The notes beneath the pieces are model-generated. The model searched no databases, was not told the origin of the DNA, and worked only from the letters and a program-made list of their open reading frames with translations. From contig NHZP01000058.1 of NCBI GenBank assembly GCA_003313425.1, positions 1 through 64,000 on the forward strand: 64,000 bases of DNA, in the 5' to 3' direction. The position numbers and the translations under genes were made by a program. This document shows positions 24,036 to 35,640 of the stretch, one piece after another. The DNA is from Pseudopyrenochaeta lycopersici (taxonomy: Eukaryota; Ascomycota; Dothideomycetes; Pleosporales; Pseudopyrenochaetaceae). The number at the start of each line of letters is the position of its first letter. Position 1 is the first letter of the stretch.

Positions 24036-24389
24036 TGAGATTGAGTCTAGATTTTGTAAGCCGGCAAATTTCCGCAATACCACTGCTTGGCATAATAATT
24101 ATGAGTTATATGGGGGTCGGTTTGTTCCCGAGATCACGCGCGTGACGTCAGCTCGGAAAATATCCCAAATGCCACTGTTTCTATCCCAGATGCCACTGAT
24201 TCTAACCCACTAAAATTTAGCGGCCCCGTGCCAACAGGCGGTTGACCCCCGGCATATAGGCGGTTGCCCCCCAACTTATGGCCGGTTGCCCCCACCAGGT
24301 GCCGCAATAATTCGTGAGACGTTTTCTGCTGAGGTAATCAACCCCGCCAAACCTAACCCATCTCATCTCGACAGCGAATGTTCACAAGG
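24036..24389. repeat. Spacer with short imperfect tandem repeats
   Basis: About 24163-24209 holds two 21-22-bp units built around ATGCCACTG and TCTATCCCA/TCTAACCCA. About 24228-24298 holds three units of roughly 22-25 bp built around GGCGGTTG(A/C)CCCCC. Composition is normal until about 24370, where RIP-type sequence begins abruptly. No gene; the open frame starting at 24286 only becomes meaningful where it enters the downstream Tc1-like relic. Confidence 0.6.
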
Positions 24390-25050
24390 CCACAATAACA
24401 TAAAATTGCGCTTAAATAAAGTATATGATAGCTTATTTAAAAGGCTAAAGACTCCTAAACAAAATCTTATACTTAAGGTACCTAATACTAAAGAGCGCGC
24501 CTACTTTTTCTAGCATATAGACTATAGACAGCCTAGTAAGAAGATTAAGGATGTATGCGCTTAGTATAGGATAAGTAGAGCTATAGGTAATAGATAGCGT
24601 AAGGAGTATAAGAGATAGGGTAATGCTTACCGTGTAAGAAAGAGGGAGAGCCTAGAAAAGAGTACAAAGCTTAGGAGGCCTTAGCAAGTAAATATTTAAA
24701 AGTTAGAGCTACTCTTAGATAATTCTACTAACCCTATAAGGGAATAGCCCTATTAAATTTAAGCTAGAGTAAATAATATTCTACTCTATTTATAATCTAT
24801 AGAGTATAACCTAGTAAATAGAGTAGAATCTTAACTCTAGATAGCTAGCTATTCTAAGGAGATTTAGTATTTTAATAATAAAAAGAGAGTAAAGTATAGT
24901 AAAGATTATAAGAATAAATTACCTCTTAGCTAAGGAGGCTTCTAGGATAGGGTATACTTTATAGATAAAGCTTATTTTAACCTGATAGAAGATTTTTAGA
25001 AGCCTAAGATCTTTAGGAGAAAGGGGGTTAAGAAGAGACTTAAGCCTAAG
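24390..25050 (+). pseudogene. Tc1-like transposase relic, 5' part
   Basis: A RIP-mutated transposase of a fungal Tc1-like group. The frame reads KVPNTKERAYFF near 24476, a helix-turn-helix stretch (KKIKDVCA, RISRAIGN), then DNSTNPIRE near 24730. It reaches YFIDKAYF near 24960, where the family has its first catalytic Asp followed by Glu (now Lys). It is cut at 25050 by Gypsy B. Removing Gypsy B and one CTAAG copy joins the frame directly to 53319. Many TAG/TAA stops. Neither end of the element was found. Confidence 0.7.
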
Positions 25051-25356
25051 TGTCAGGAGCTAATGACACCTGACTGGACTGGCTGACGAGTCTGGTGTAC
25101 CCGAGGCATACTCGGCCAGTTTAGCCTACAATAGGCCAGATTGGGGCTATTAAAGGCGGGGTTAACCTCCTTTAGCCTGATTAGTCCTAGGTGCGGGGTA
25201 AGGGGAACATAAAAGCCCCTTAGGATCCTGCCTGTACGGCAGCGATCCTTCTAGTTACTAATGCAACCCTATTATCCCTTATTAAACTCCTTTATACCTA
25301 TCTAACCCTAATAACCCTAAGGACTAGGCTATAACTATATAGAACTAGTCCTAATA
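25051..25356 (+). repeat. 5' LTR of Gypsy B
   Basis: 306 bp, starts TGTCAGGAGC and ends CCTAATA (CCTGACA in the 3' copy, i.e. two RIP-type changes). Aligned throughout with 53008-53313. Oddly, the start is less mutated than in the 3' copy. Confidence 0.93.
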
Positions 25357-25419
25357 TTAGGATCGCTCTCTTTAGAGACAGCACTCTAACAGGATAACTT
25401 AAAGGATAACACAGTCTCG

Positions 25420-26860
25420 TGTCTATACCCTAGTAGAAGGCCTAGACAGTTTAACTTATCTAAATACCTAAACACTAGGCACAGAATAAGTCCTTAAAAC
25501 TTAAACTGTTACTAGGGAACTAGTAAGGGAACGCGATACAGAGTTAAGGGCTATATTAGCCTAATTAACCTTAATTAAGCCTGCGCAAGGACATTCTAAT
25601 ATAGAACACTTATCTTAGGCGGACCCTGAGTTAATAGAGCCTAACACGGCTTAAGGTAGCGTTAACTAAGCTCTAGCTACACAACATATCTAGCTAAGTA
25701 GTAACGTATTAGGAAATACCTTATCTAACCCTCCTACACGCGTTCTAGACGTAGATAGAGACGAGGTAGATCTAGAGTATATTAAGTTGCGAAGAAGAAT
25801 TAAGGCTAAGACATAACGCCGCGCTATTATTAAAATGCGCGTAAAAGCTGTAGTACTAGAGGCAGATAATAAGGAAGCTATAAAAGCGCTAAAGGAAGGC
25901 CTTAAACAGACTAGGCTATCCTCCTTACGCCTACTACGCCCTAAACTACCTTAAAGGTATAATAAGAAGAATAGAATAGAGTATAACTACTAGGTAAAAC
26001 ACTGCGAGGCCTACTTTATATAATACCCTATAGACTTCTAGTAAGAGGTATATAAAATTACCTTCTCTCTCTAATATATCTTAGATTAGTGTAAGATAAC
26101 GTAGGAAGAGTACTATTTATAAGAAGAGGCTAAAGCTATAAGATAGTAACCTACTTAGAAGGATCTTAAGTAAAATATACTTAATGCGTTAGGAACTCTT
26201 AAAGAAAGGCACCTTATTACCTATGATACAGTAAATATATACTAGTAAGGCCTAAAAGAGACACCTACAGCCGTATTAGACTATTTACGCTAATATTAAG
26301 AGGAACTAGGTAAAACTTACCCTATAGCCTTAAAGTAAAGCTATTACTTTAGATCTTTAACTAAGGAAATATAAGTAAGGCTGTAAAATATTCTAGTCTA
26401 GAAGAGAGAGACCCTCTCTTAGATAGAGGAATAAGCTAATATTATCTTTAAGTATCTTAGAGAGCTTAATATCTCTGTAGCCTCGCTAGCCTAAAGAATA
26501 GATAGAAAGCCCTTACTTAGCTTAGAAGGGGATAAAAAGCCTTAGAAAAGGTATAAGGGGGAAAAAAGAGGATATTACTCCCTAAAGAGACTTAGCAGGC
26601 CCCCTTTTACTCTAAATATAGCTAGAGTAACCTGCTACTTCTATAGTAAGAAGGGATATTATAAAACTTAATATCTAAAGCTAAATACTAAGGAAAAGGA
26701 CCTATCTACTTAGAATAAAGGAAAAGAGAAGAGCTATAAGGACTAGGACCTTACCTTATAGCCTATCTAGAACTCCTTAGAGAAACTTCTAAAAAGGGGA
26801 CTCTATAAGAGGCTATTTATCCTCCTTAAGTAAGGTTATTAATAGTAGTTACTACTATTA
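25420..26860 (+). pseudogene. Gypsy B gag with zinc knuckle
   Basis: Gag frame (mod 3 = 2) ending in a CCHC zinc knuckle at 26633-26674. The visible residues are C-Y-F-Y-S-K-K-G-Y. They fit C-x2-C-x4-H-x4-C if the second Cys, the His and the last Cys have each become Tyr, changes expected from TGT/TGC to TAT/TAC and CAT to TAT. Upstream the frame is charged and helical with TAA/TAG stops. The start codon was not fixed. The relation to the pol frame (mod 3 = 1) is -1. Confidence 0.7.
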
Positions 26861-29800
26861 GTACCTTAAAAGAAATTAAGGCCCTTATAGATAGAGGGTT
26901 ACAGCTTAACCTCCTATTAGTAGTCCTAGCTAAGGAGTAGGACCTAGTTATTAAGCCTGTACTAGACTTCCTAGTAAGAAGTATTAGTAGTAAAGATTTA
27001 ACTATCTATAGTACTATAAGGGTAAAAGTAGCTATAACAGACTTAAGAGGGCGAAAATAAGTAGAACTAGTCCCTTTTATTATAGTAGATATTAAAAGGT
27101 TTAAAATCTACCTAGGCCTACTATAGATTAATTAAGTTAACTCTAAGTTAAACTACGCTTAGCGTAGAATGCTTTTCTAGGGCTCTAAAGGAAGAAATAC
27201 TAAGCCTTTTAGGTAAGTTAGAATTAAGGAGGTAGAAGAATTTAAAAGAACTCTCTAAAGCGCACAAACTAATATATATACGCTTGCGGTCTACACAGTT
27301 AGCTAGACTAGCCTAGATTCGCCTATTATAGGATAGATGCCTAAGGACTACGTAGAGTACGCTAATATAGGCTTAGAGAAGGTTGTAAGCCTCTTACTAG
27401 ACTACGGACCCTAGGATTTAGCTATTAACCTAGAGGAAGGCACTTAGCTACTATAGTAGCCCTTATATAACCTCTTAGTAACTAAATTAGAGGTATTATA
27501 AAAGTATATTTAGGAGTTGCTAGCAAAAGGCTAGATAAGGTGCTTAAGGTCTCTTATAGGAGCCCTTATCCTCTTTACTAAGAAAAAAGATAGTAGTTTA
27601 CGCCTTTATATAGACTATAGAGGCCTAAATAAGATTACTATTAAGAATTATTACTCTTTACCTCTTATTATAGAGTCCTTAGAGCGATTAGTAGCTGCTA
27701 AGTAGTACTCTAAGCTAGATATCTGCGACGCCTACTATAGGATTAGGATAAGCGGAGGTAATAAGTAGAAAATAGCTTTTCGCACTAGATACAGCTATTT
27801 TAAGTATACTATAGTCTCTTTTAGATTAACTAATATACTAGCTTAATTTTAAGCTTATATAAATAAGGCTCTAGTAGGGTTAGTTAATACTACCTGCGTA
27901 GTCTACCTTAATAATATTCTTATCTACTCTAGGATAAAAGAATATTATATCTGCGATATCTAGGAAATTCTCTCTAGATTACGTAAGTTTAAGCTTTATA
28001 TTAAACCTTTAAAGTGTAAATAGTATACTAAGCGTATAAAATTCCTTAGATATATAATTTCCTTAGAAGAAGTATTAGTAGATAAAAATTAAGCTAAGAT
28101 AGTTACTAAATAGCTAGAGCCTATAAGTGTTTAGGACGTCTACGTGTTTATTAGCTTTATAAACTACTACTAACGCTTTATTACTAACTTCTCCTAGATT
28201 ACTCTACTATTAACTACTTTAACTAAGAAAGAGCTAAATGTAGCTAAGGGTAGCTCCTCTTAGAGGAAAGAGGAGGATTAACAGCTAGAGATAGGAGAAG
28301 ACGCTAAGAAAGCCTTTAGAAAGCTTAAAGCTGCATTCTTAGAGGCCCTAATCCTAGCTTACTTTAAAAGGAACTAAAGAACTAGGGTTAAGACTAATAC
28401 CTTAGGCAGCGTAATTACAGGTATTCTATCCTAATTTAAGCTAAATAAGAGAAAATTAGGTATATTAAGGCTAGTAGACTTCTATTCTTATAAACTAGCC
28501 TAAATAGAGTATAATTATAAGGTATATAATTAAGAACTACTAGCTATTATAAAAAGTCTAGTACACTAGCGCTATTACTTAGTTAGAACCCTATTTAAAC
28601 TATAGACTAACTATATAAACTTAAAATAGTTTATAGAGACTAAAGCCCTAAATTACTAATAAGTAAGGTTATACTTAGTATTAACTAAGTTTAATTTTAC
28701 TCTAGAATACAGGCTAGGGGTAATAAATCCTGTAGACAGTCTATCTAGACGCCTAGACTATATAGCTAAGCTTTAAACCTTAGCTTTAAAGTATAATTAG
28801 GTGTTTATAGAGCCCCTGTAGAGATTACTAATAAAAAGGCTAGATAAGGACTATCTGTTATTGGTAGCTGTTACTTATTCTAGCGCTAAGGGAGTAGATC
28901 TGTAGGAAGCTCTATATAAGTTTTAACAGGTTAAAATAGACCTTAGGCGCAGGGAGAATAATAAGGACAGGCCTAAAGAAACAGAGGGTAGTAATAAGGC
29001 CTCCTTAGCAGAAACTAAGGTAGGCGAGGATAAGAATAGCCTGATTAGGGCTAGAACAGCCTAATCTCGCTAAAGGGTCCTTAAAATAAACTAAGAGAAA
29101 GCGACAGCTCTTGCAGGATGTTATAATAACCTAATAGCGCGTTATTTTAGCGCAAGGAGGACACTTAAGAAGTTATTTTGCTAATATACCTAGCTAGGGA
29201 TAGCTAAGAACGTAGCTGCTTACTATAATAACTACCTATATTATAGAAAGTTAATAGTAGTAAAGTAGAAGCCTTATAGTCTATTATATCTACTTATAGC
29301 TCCTACGCGTGCGTAGGAGACTATTATAATAGATTTTATTATAAAATTGCCTCTAAGTAAGTTCTAAGGGTTAGTTTATAACGTAATATTAGTAATTATA
29401 GATAAGCTAACTCAAATAGCCTATTACGTCCTAGTAAGAGGCGATTAGGATAGGCAGGACCTAGCCTAGGCCTAGCTACGCGAAGTTATTAGACTTTATA
29501 GAGTACTATAAATAATTATCTCTTATAGAGGTCCTTTAATAAACTTAAAGCACTAGAAGATATTTAACTATTACCTTAATTTAAAGAGGGTTTTAACGTC
29601 TACCTACTATCTATAAACTAATAGTTAGATAGAAAGGTAAAATTAGACTCTAGAGTAGTACCTTTAGTATTATTTTAACTTAGAGTAGGATAATTAGGCT
29701 TTATAGCTGTCTATAGGGGAATTTGCCTAAAATAATAGCGTATATTTAACTATAAAGGATACCCTATTCTATATAAACTATAGAATAGACTTAATAAGGC

Positions 29801-30345
29801 TAGAATAGCCTAAATCTCTCTTAGAAGAGGGAGAGTTACCTCTTAGAAGGGATATTATAGCTTATATTATTAATATCTAGAAAAGGTATTAAAAAGAGAT
29901 TAAAGCTATAAATAAATACTATAAAAGGTATACTAATAAGAAATAATTACTAGCTAAATTTAAGGTTAGAGACTAAGTACTAGTATCTAACTAAAATATT
30001 AAGTTATTAAGGCTAAAAAAGAAACTTAACTAGAAATACTCTAGACTTAAAACTATTATAGCCTAATATAGCCTATCTACGTATAAGGTAGACTATCTAG
30101 GGCTAAAAGGGGTCTACCTAGTTTTTTACACCTTACTATTAGACTTATATATTAAAAAGAGTTTGATATAACACCTTAAAGACCTACCTATAGACACTCT
30201 CTACAGCTATAGTAATAATATCTATAAGGTAGAAAGAATAGTTAATTATAAGTATAACTAAAAAGGCTAATAGGAATACCTAATTAAATAGAAAAACTAC
30301 CCTAATAAAGATAATACCTAGGAGATAGTAACTAATATTTCTAGT
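26861..30345 (+). pseudogene. Gypsy B pol with C-terminal chromodomain
   Basis: One frame (mod 3 = 1) throughout. Protease ALIDRGLQLNLL at 26881-26916 (expected D-S-G). RT with [17 protein letters not shown] near 27600 and VYLNNILIYS at 27901-27930 (YxDD with both Asp now Asn). RNase H is about 28330-28640 and integrase about 29180-29750. A chromodomain at 30223-30345 reads YKVERIVNYKYN, then EYLIKW-type sequence and NYPNKDNT. Chromodomains direct integration to methylated-histone chromatin in the chromovirus branch of Ty3/Gypsy. Stops are TAA/TAG. Non-functional. Confidence 0.87.
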
Positions 30346-30811
30346 AATACGCTTAAAGTATTCTAGAAGAGGACTTAGAGCCTTATTAGGACCTAAACTA
30401 GTATAAAAAGGCGCAGATTAATAGAGGATGCCCTAAGTTATTATAAATAATAACTAAAAAAGGGGGGGGATAGTTAAGAAGGAATAATACTAGAGACACT
30501 AGGAAAAGGAAAACTTAGCTACCTTTACTTTATAATTTTTCCTATAAGGTTTTTTTTAAGGTATTTAATAGCGCTGTAACTACTAGCCTAGGAAAGTATC
30601 TCTTATATACCTATTACTTAGCCTATTATAGCCTAGAAAGATATAATCTAGGGCGATCTTAGAGATATATAGTGTATTATACTCTATAAAGTACCTAGTA
30701 GGCTAAATAGGCTTCTTCTAAGCTAGAAGAGCTTATATTACCCTAAATACTATAAAGATACTATAAGAGGCAGAAGAGGGGCTATTAAAGGCTAGAAAAG
30801 GGGGTATTAAA
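30346..30811 (+). other. 3' non-coding part of Gypsy B before the Gypsy C insertion
   Basis: RIP-mutated, no coherent plus-strand frame after the chromodomain. It contains a G8 run near 30462 and an 8-T run near 30551. It continues at 51264 once Gypsy C is removed; TTAAA (30807-30811) is the duplicated target. Confidence 0.6.
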
Positions 30812-30950
30812 TGTTATGGAATGAAGGTTCCTGTGAAGGTCGCTTCTCTCTTAGCAGGGTCCAGCCATACTTGTAGCTGATAGCGGAGCTAGCTCCTACT
30901 CTTTAGTAAATACAACTAATACATAATAAACAGATTGCTCGCCCGTACTA
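30812..30950 (+). repeat. 5' LTR of Gypsy C (139 bp)
   Basis: Starts TGTTATGGAATG, ends GCCCGTACTA. Matches 51125-51263 with a few C/T and G/A differences. Short for a Gypsy LTR. Confidence 0.93.
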
Positions 30951-31929
30951 ATTAGTAGCTGAGCTTAGTTTCCTCTAAGAAACCTCGTACGGGCCTTTTC
31001 ATCACCCCTAGCAACAGCAGCGTGCCGCGCTTCGCACCACCGCTACCAGCCAGAGTCGCAGACCCGCGACCAGCGTACCAGCTTTATAAGCACCACTATT
31101 AATTACTACTACTACAGGTTAGCTAGACCTTACCGCGTACAGCAGACCAACGAATACAGCACAAATCCCTAGTAAGAGCCACTAAAGCAAAGTCTAGTAC
31201 TCTACTACGCTATAATACCAGCGCTAAACCTGCTACGTTAATACCACCGCAGCAGAGCACACTTAGTGAAACACCACCCTTTAGGACAAGCAGACGTCTC
31301 ACGCAAAACTGCCCCGCACCGCTCCACCAGCGGCGAGACAGCCGCCTAGCTTAATTAAAGGCGGAGTGCACCTGCAGCCCTAGCAGTACTACGGAAACTA
31401 CTGCCATTAAAAACTAGTAAGAAATCTCCTACCTATTCACAGTAGGACCAGCCGAGCGCCTCAAGCTTAGCTAGCTACAGGTGCCGCTTAAAGCGTTAAA
31501 GTAGAAACAACATACTGTAAGCTAGCAGGAAACCAGGACCGCGGCCTACCTAAGAAGCAGCCAATCAGCTTAAAAATAGCTAAGCAGCTTCCTAGGAAAC
31601 AGCTAATCAGCTAAGAAAACAGCTGAACAGTTTCCTAATTTCAGACTATTACTTTCCTTAAGAGAACAGCTAGGCTGCCCCCTAAAAGATAGAAGGAGAC
31701 GACAAACTAATACTTACAGAGAAATTACTAACTACAGGCTAGAGACTAGAGTTGAATAAATACCTGCATCTTAGTAACCTACCTCTATTATCTTAACTAC
31801 TACCTTAAGTCTTAACTTAAGCTGCTTACTATAGTTAATATTAACCTCCTTAACCTGCTAACACTAGTGCCCTAGGCTGTTAGAGCTTAGCTAAGAACAT
31901 TAGACTACAGAAGCTGAGTGCCCCTTTCT
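30951..31929 (+). other. Leader of Gypsy C
   Basis: Almost 1 kb between the 5' LTR and the region where the gag frame is clearly coding. It is moderately RIP-mutated and rich in CAGC/AGCTA-type repeats near 31555-31670. No primer-binding site could be matched to a tRNA by eye. Gag may begin inside this stretch. Confidence 0.45.
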
Positions 31930-34900
31930 AAGCTAACTACAACTACTACAGCGAACTAGCCTACTACGCAGTTACAGCCGCAGTATATCTAACCTAGCTG
32001 CCTACAGTAGCTAGCCAGGCCAGCGAGAACTCTACTTACTGCTAACGTTACCGCTATACATAGTAGTAACAGCGTATTAACTAGCTTACTTTACTTATAA
32101 AAACTAGTAGAGGCGGTTACTAATCCTAACACCCGCTTAGGAGCGTATCTAAGCTATAGTAGAACTATACTATCGCCTAGTTAAACTCCTATATAACTAG
32201 CGCAGACTAAGTAACAAAGCTTATCTAGGTAGTAAATACCCCTAGCGCTAGGATTTAGTAAATTCTAGTAAGGCTAAGAGATTATTAAAGCGAACCTCTA
32301 ACTATTTCCTAAAAGAGACAGCTGCCCTTATAGAGTACTAGCTATACTAGGAGTAGAAGAGAAATAACGTCTAGGGAGTTAACGACCCGCTCCTAGAAGT
32401 AGTCCTGTCTGCCCTAGCAAAGATTAGTAACCTTATACTTCTGGCGATAACTAAACTATCTAGCCGCACTAGAGTAAGCAGATTAAGATTACTAATTAAG
32501 AAGGTTACAAAACTAATTAGCTCTCCCCTAAGGCCAAGTTTAGTCCCGCTAGGATATTTCGCTTAGAGAGCTAGCACCACACTACTGTCGCAGGCTCTAA
32601 CTAGTAACATAGCTAATCCACTCGCTACTAGGGCAGATACCCTATTAGTAGATAACTAGGAAGTTATTAAAACTACTAAGGTTAAGAACCGCTGCCAAAA
32701 TCCACCCGCGGCTGCTTTATTAAAACAGGAAGTAACTAGCCTACTACAAATTATAAACTAACTACTAGTTAGGAATAACCCTACTAGCAGCTTTACTAGC
32801 TTTCTATAATAACACAGACTATCTAGTAATTAGCTATTAGTCCTGCTAAGGGCAGGAACTAAACAGATTACTAAAATAGAAGAACTATTAGAAGAGGAGT
32901 TATTATTTACGCCTAAAATACTAGGCAGCTTTAGGTCCTTAACTTAACACAGGCCCCTAACCTTACTAACTCGTCTACTAACATCTGCAGTATTAAGGCC
33001 TACTTAACAGACTTAGGCTCTACTACAGGCAGGTAACATAACCTGCAACGTAGGTTAAGTTTCTACACCTAACTATCTAGCCCTCTAGCTAATTAGCGAA
33101 AGGCCTCCTACGATAGCTGCCCTAGGCCCGTTACATCTAAGCCTGTTATATTAGCACTTATACTACAGAACTGTATTATAGACTTCCTTAACCTAACGTA
33201 GATTAGGAGAACTGTACGCCTTTAACATGCAGTAACAGTCTAAGCTCTAAGATTACTTTAAAGCAGTTAGTTCTATAGTCTAAAAGAATCTAAGGGAATT
33301 AATACTAGCGACAGTTAAAGCTACTATACATTTATTAGCTATACAGACTGCTATTAGAAATAACGTACTCTAGGACTTATAAGAACCTATTCAGACACTT
33401 ATCTAAGGCCTAGAATTACGCCTTAGTAAAATTACTTAGGACACTAAAATAAGATTTTAGGATCTTCTAAAGGAAGCGACCTAGCGCTTACACACCTACT
33501 AGGCGTTAAGGAATCTCTTACCCCTCTACTAGTAATTACGTCGCGATAAGCATACTAAGGAGCTAGCCTTGCAATCTTACCTCGCTAGAGAACTACAGCT
33601 CTACTATATATCTAGAGCATTACTAACCTAGGCGGCTAGCTAATATACGTAGCTATCTCCTCCTCTGCTAGTAAGGATAGCGCCAAATCCCCCTTGTTTT
33701 TAACCTTACGAGAGACTATCAGCGTATCGTTACGAGCAGCTACTAGCAATAACTACTAGCCTGTCACCGCGCGTCTTACTAGCCTCACCTGTATAGTATT
33801 AATCTGCCTGCGCAGAACGTAAGACTCGCAATTTTTACACTAGACCTGCAGGGGAGCAGCCCTTTACGCGGACTATAGCAGACTACCCCTAAGAATAGCA
33901 AGACAGCATACAGCGACAACTAAGCTAGTACTAAGATAACTAATAATAGGGAAATCAGCCGCTAACGCGCCAAACAGCAGCTCTAGGACACGCAGATAGC
34001 TAGTTCCCTAACTACGCCTAGTATAGTAGCTTAAACCTTCTAGCAACTACGCAAACTAAGAAACCGCTCTTAACTTAGATAATAGCAGCTACCTACCCCA
34101 GAGGTAGAATAGAAGACTGTAAAGATAACTACTATACTACCTTCCCCTTAGACAATAAAATAAACGCTATCTACATAAGAGTAAAAAGGATAGGAGGAGA
34201 AGTAAAATTCTATCCTAACAACGTAGGCTACTTTAACCCTACTATGTAATACCTAGATAAGAACAGAATAGCTATAAATAAGGGTAAAGCTAGTTTTAAA
34301 CACGTGCGAGACTTTATTTAGTTAGCAGAAGCGGCGCTTCTAACATACCCTAACTATGTAGTAAGGGGACACCTATTTAAGTATCTCTGTAGTAAGGCTC
34401 TCTAATAGTATAACTTATAAGTACCTAAAGGAGCTAAGAACTAGGTCTGTAGTAGTTACAGGCTAGATAACTAGAAATTACTACTAAATAGTAAATTCGC
34501 CCTATAAATAGTAGAGTCCTATCGTAACTTAGAATCGCTGCGATATACTATTAAGGACATGCAGGCTAGTAGATCTATATCTGCCTTCGCGAACAAAGTA
34601 GTGCGAGCACTAAAAGACACTAGGCATAACAACTAAGCTAGAGACGAATAGAAATAGATAGTTACTATCTTTAGTAAACTAGATTATAACTTCTAGCTAA
34701 CAGTTACTAACCTAACAATAGACGCAGTTAGTTTCTATTACTTTATAAAGTAGCTTAAGAATTAAGCACGAATTTAGAAGTAAAAGTACAAGTTAAACTA
34801 AAGTAGGTATTCCTCTTCTATATTTCTATTAAATATAAGGTATAAAAGACTATTACAGTTCTAAAGCTATAGACCAGCTATAATAAGGAACTATAGCAGA

Positions 34901-35640
34901 ACAACTAGTTACTAATTACAGTATTAGTAGATAACTAAGTAAAACGTAAAACCTAACAGAAATTAACAGTAAAGAAATAACTGTAAGAGAGTACAGCTAA
35001 GTATCTAGCCCGCGGCTGTCCCTCTAAAAGAGTACGCTTCCCTAAACTAATTAAATCTAAACTATTACGATTTCTATTAACTAAGAGTATAGCTGTTTAT
35101 CTATAAAAGTAGTAGTTTCTACTAAAATACTTAGAAAGTATACTATAATAATGCGGAAGAGGCGACGTTAGAGGAAAAGGTATAAGACTTATAAAGAGTA
35201 GCTACTTTGCTAGGAGATAGTGGTCTGAAGGAGGATCTAGATAATAGCTAGCTATTAGTAAGTAACTATATACTAGAACTATTTTAAATACTAGAATTTA
35301 ATAAGGACAGTATTAACCTAGCCTGCTTTATAGGAATAGCCCTCTATAAGCCTACCTTTTAGAATTTCCTATTATAATAAGAAGCTAATAAAGATAATAT
35401 TATATTAGGCAGGAATAAATTAAAGGACTATAAGAAGTGCGGAGAAAGTTTTCTCTTATAGAATAAGTTATAGAAGTATATTAAAGAAAAAGGACACTAT
35501 ATATTACTAGCTATCTAACCCGTAAATAGTAGTACGCAGATAACATAACTAAAAAACTATTAGGCCTTACCCTAGTAAGTAAGACCCCGTGTATACTAGA
35601 TAACAGCGCAAACAGCGTTATTAACACGGCGTTAGACACC
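31930..35640 (+). pseudogene. Gypsy C gag, unusually long, C2H2-like finger
   Basis: A single frame (mod 3 = 2) can be followed from about 31930 to about 35,600, more than 1,150 codons, with essentially only TAG/TAA stops. The first part is Leu/Ser/Thr-rich and unfamiliar. From about 34150 it reads a Gag-like block (VKFYPNNVGYFNPTM, FKHVRDFIQ-like, VVRGHLFKYL). At 35429-35505 lies a C2H2-type finger: Y-x2-C, then a basic helix, Y-x5-H, where both Tyr are expected Cys and His before RIP. Such fingers occur near the gag-pol boundary of some fungal Gypsy elements. The initiator ATG was not found. Pol follows in the -1 frame. Confidence 0.68.
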
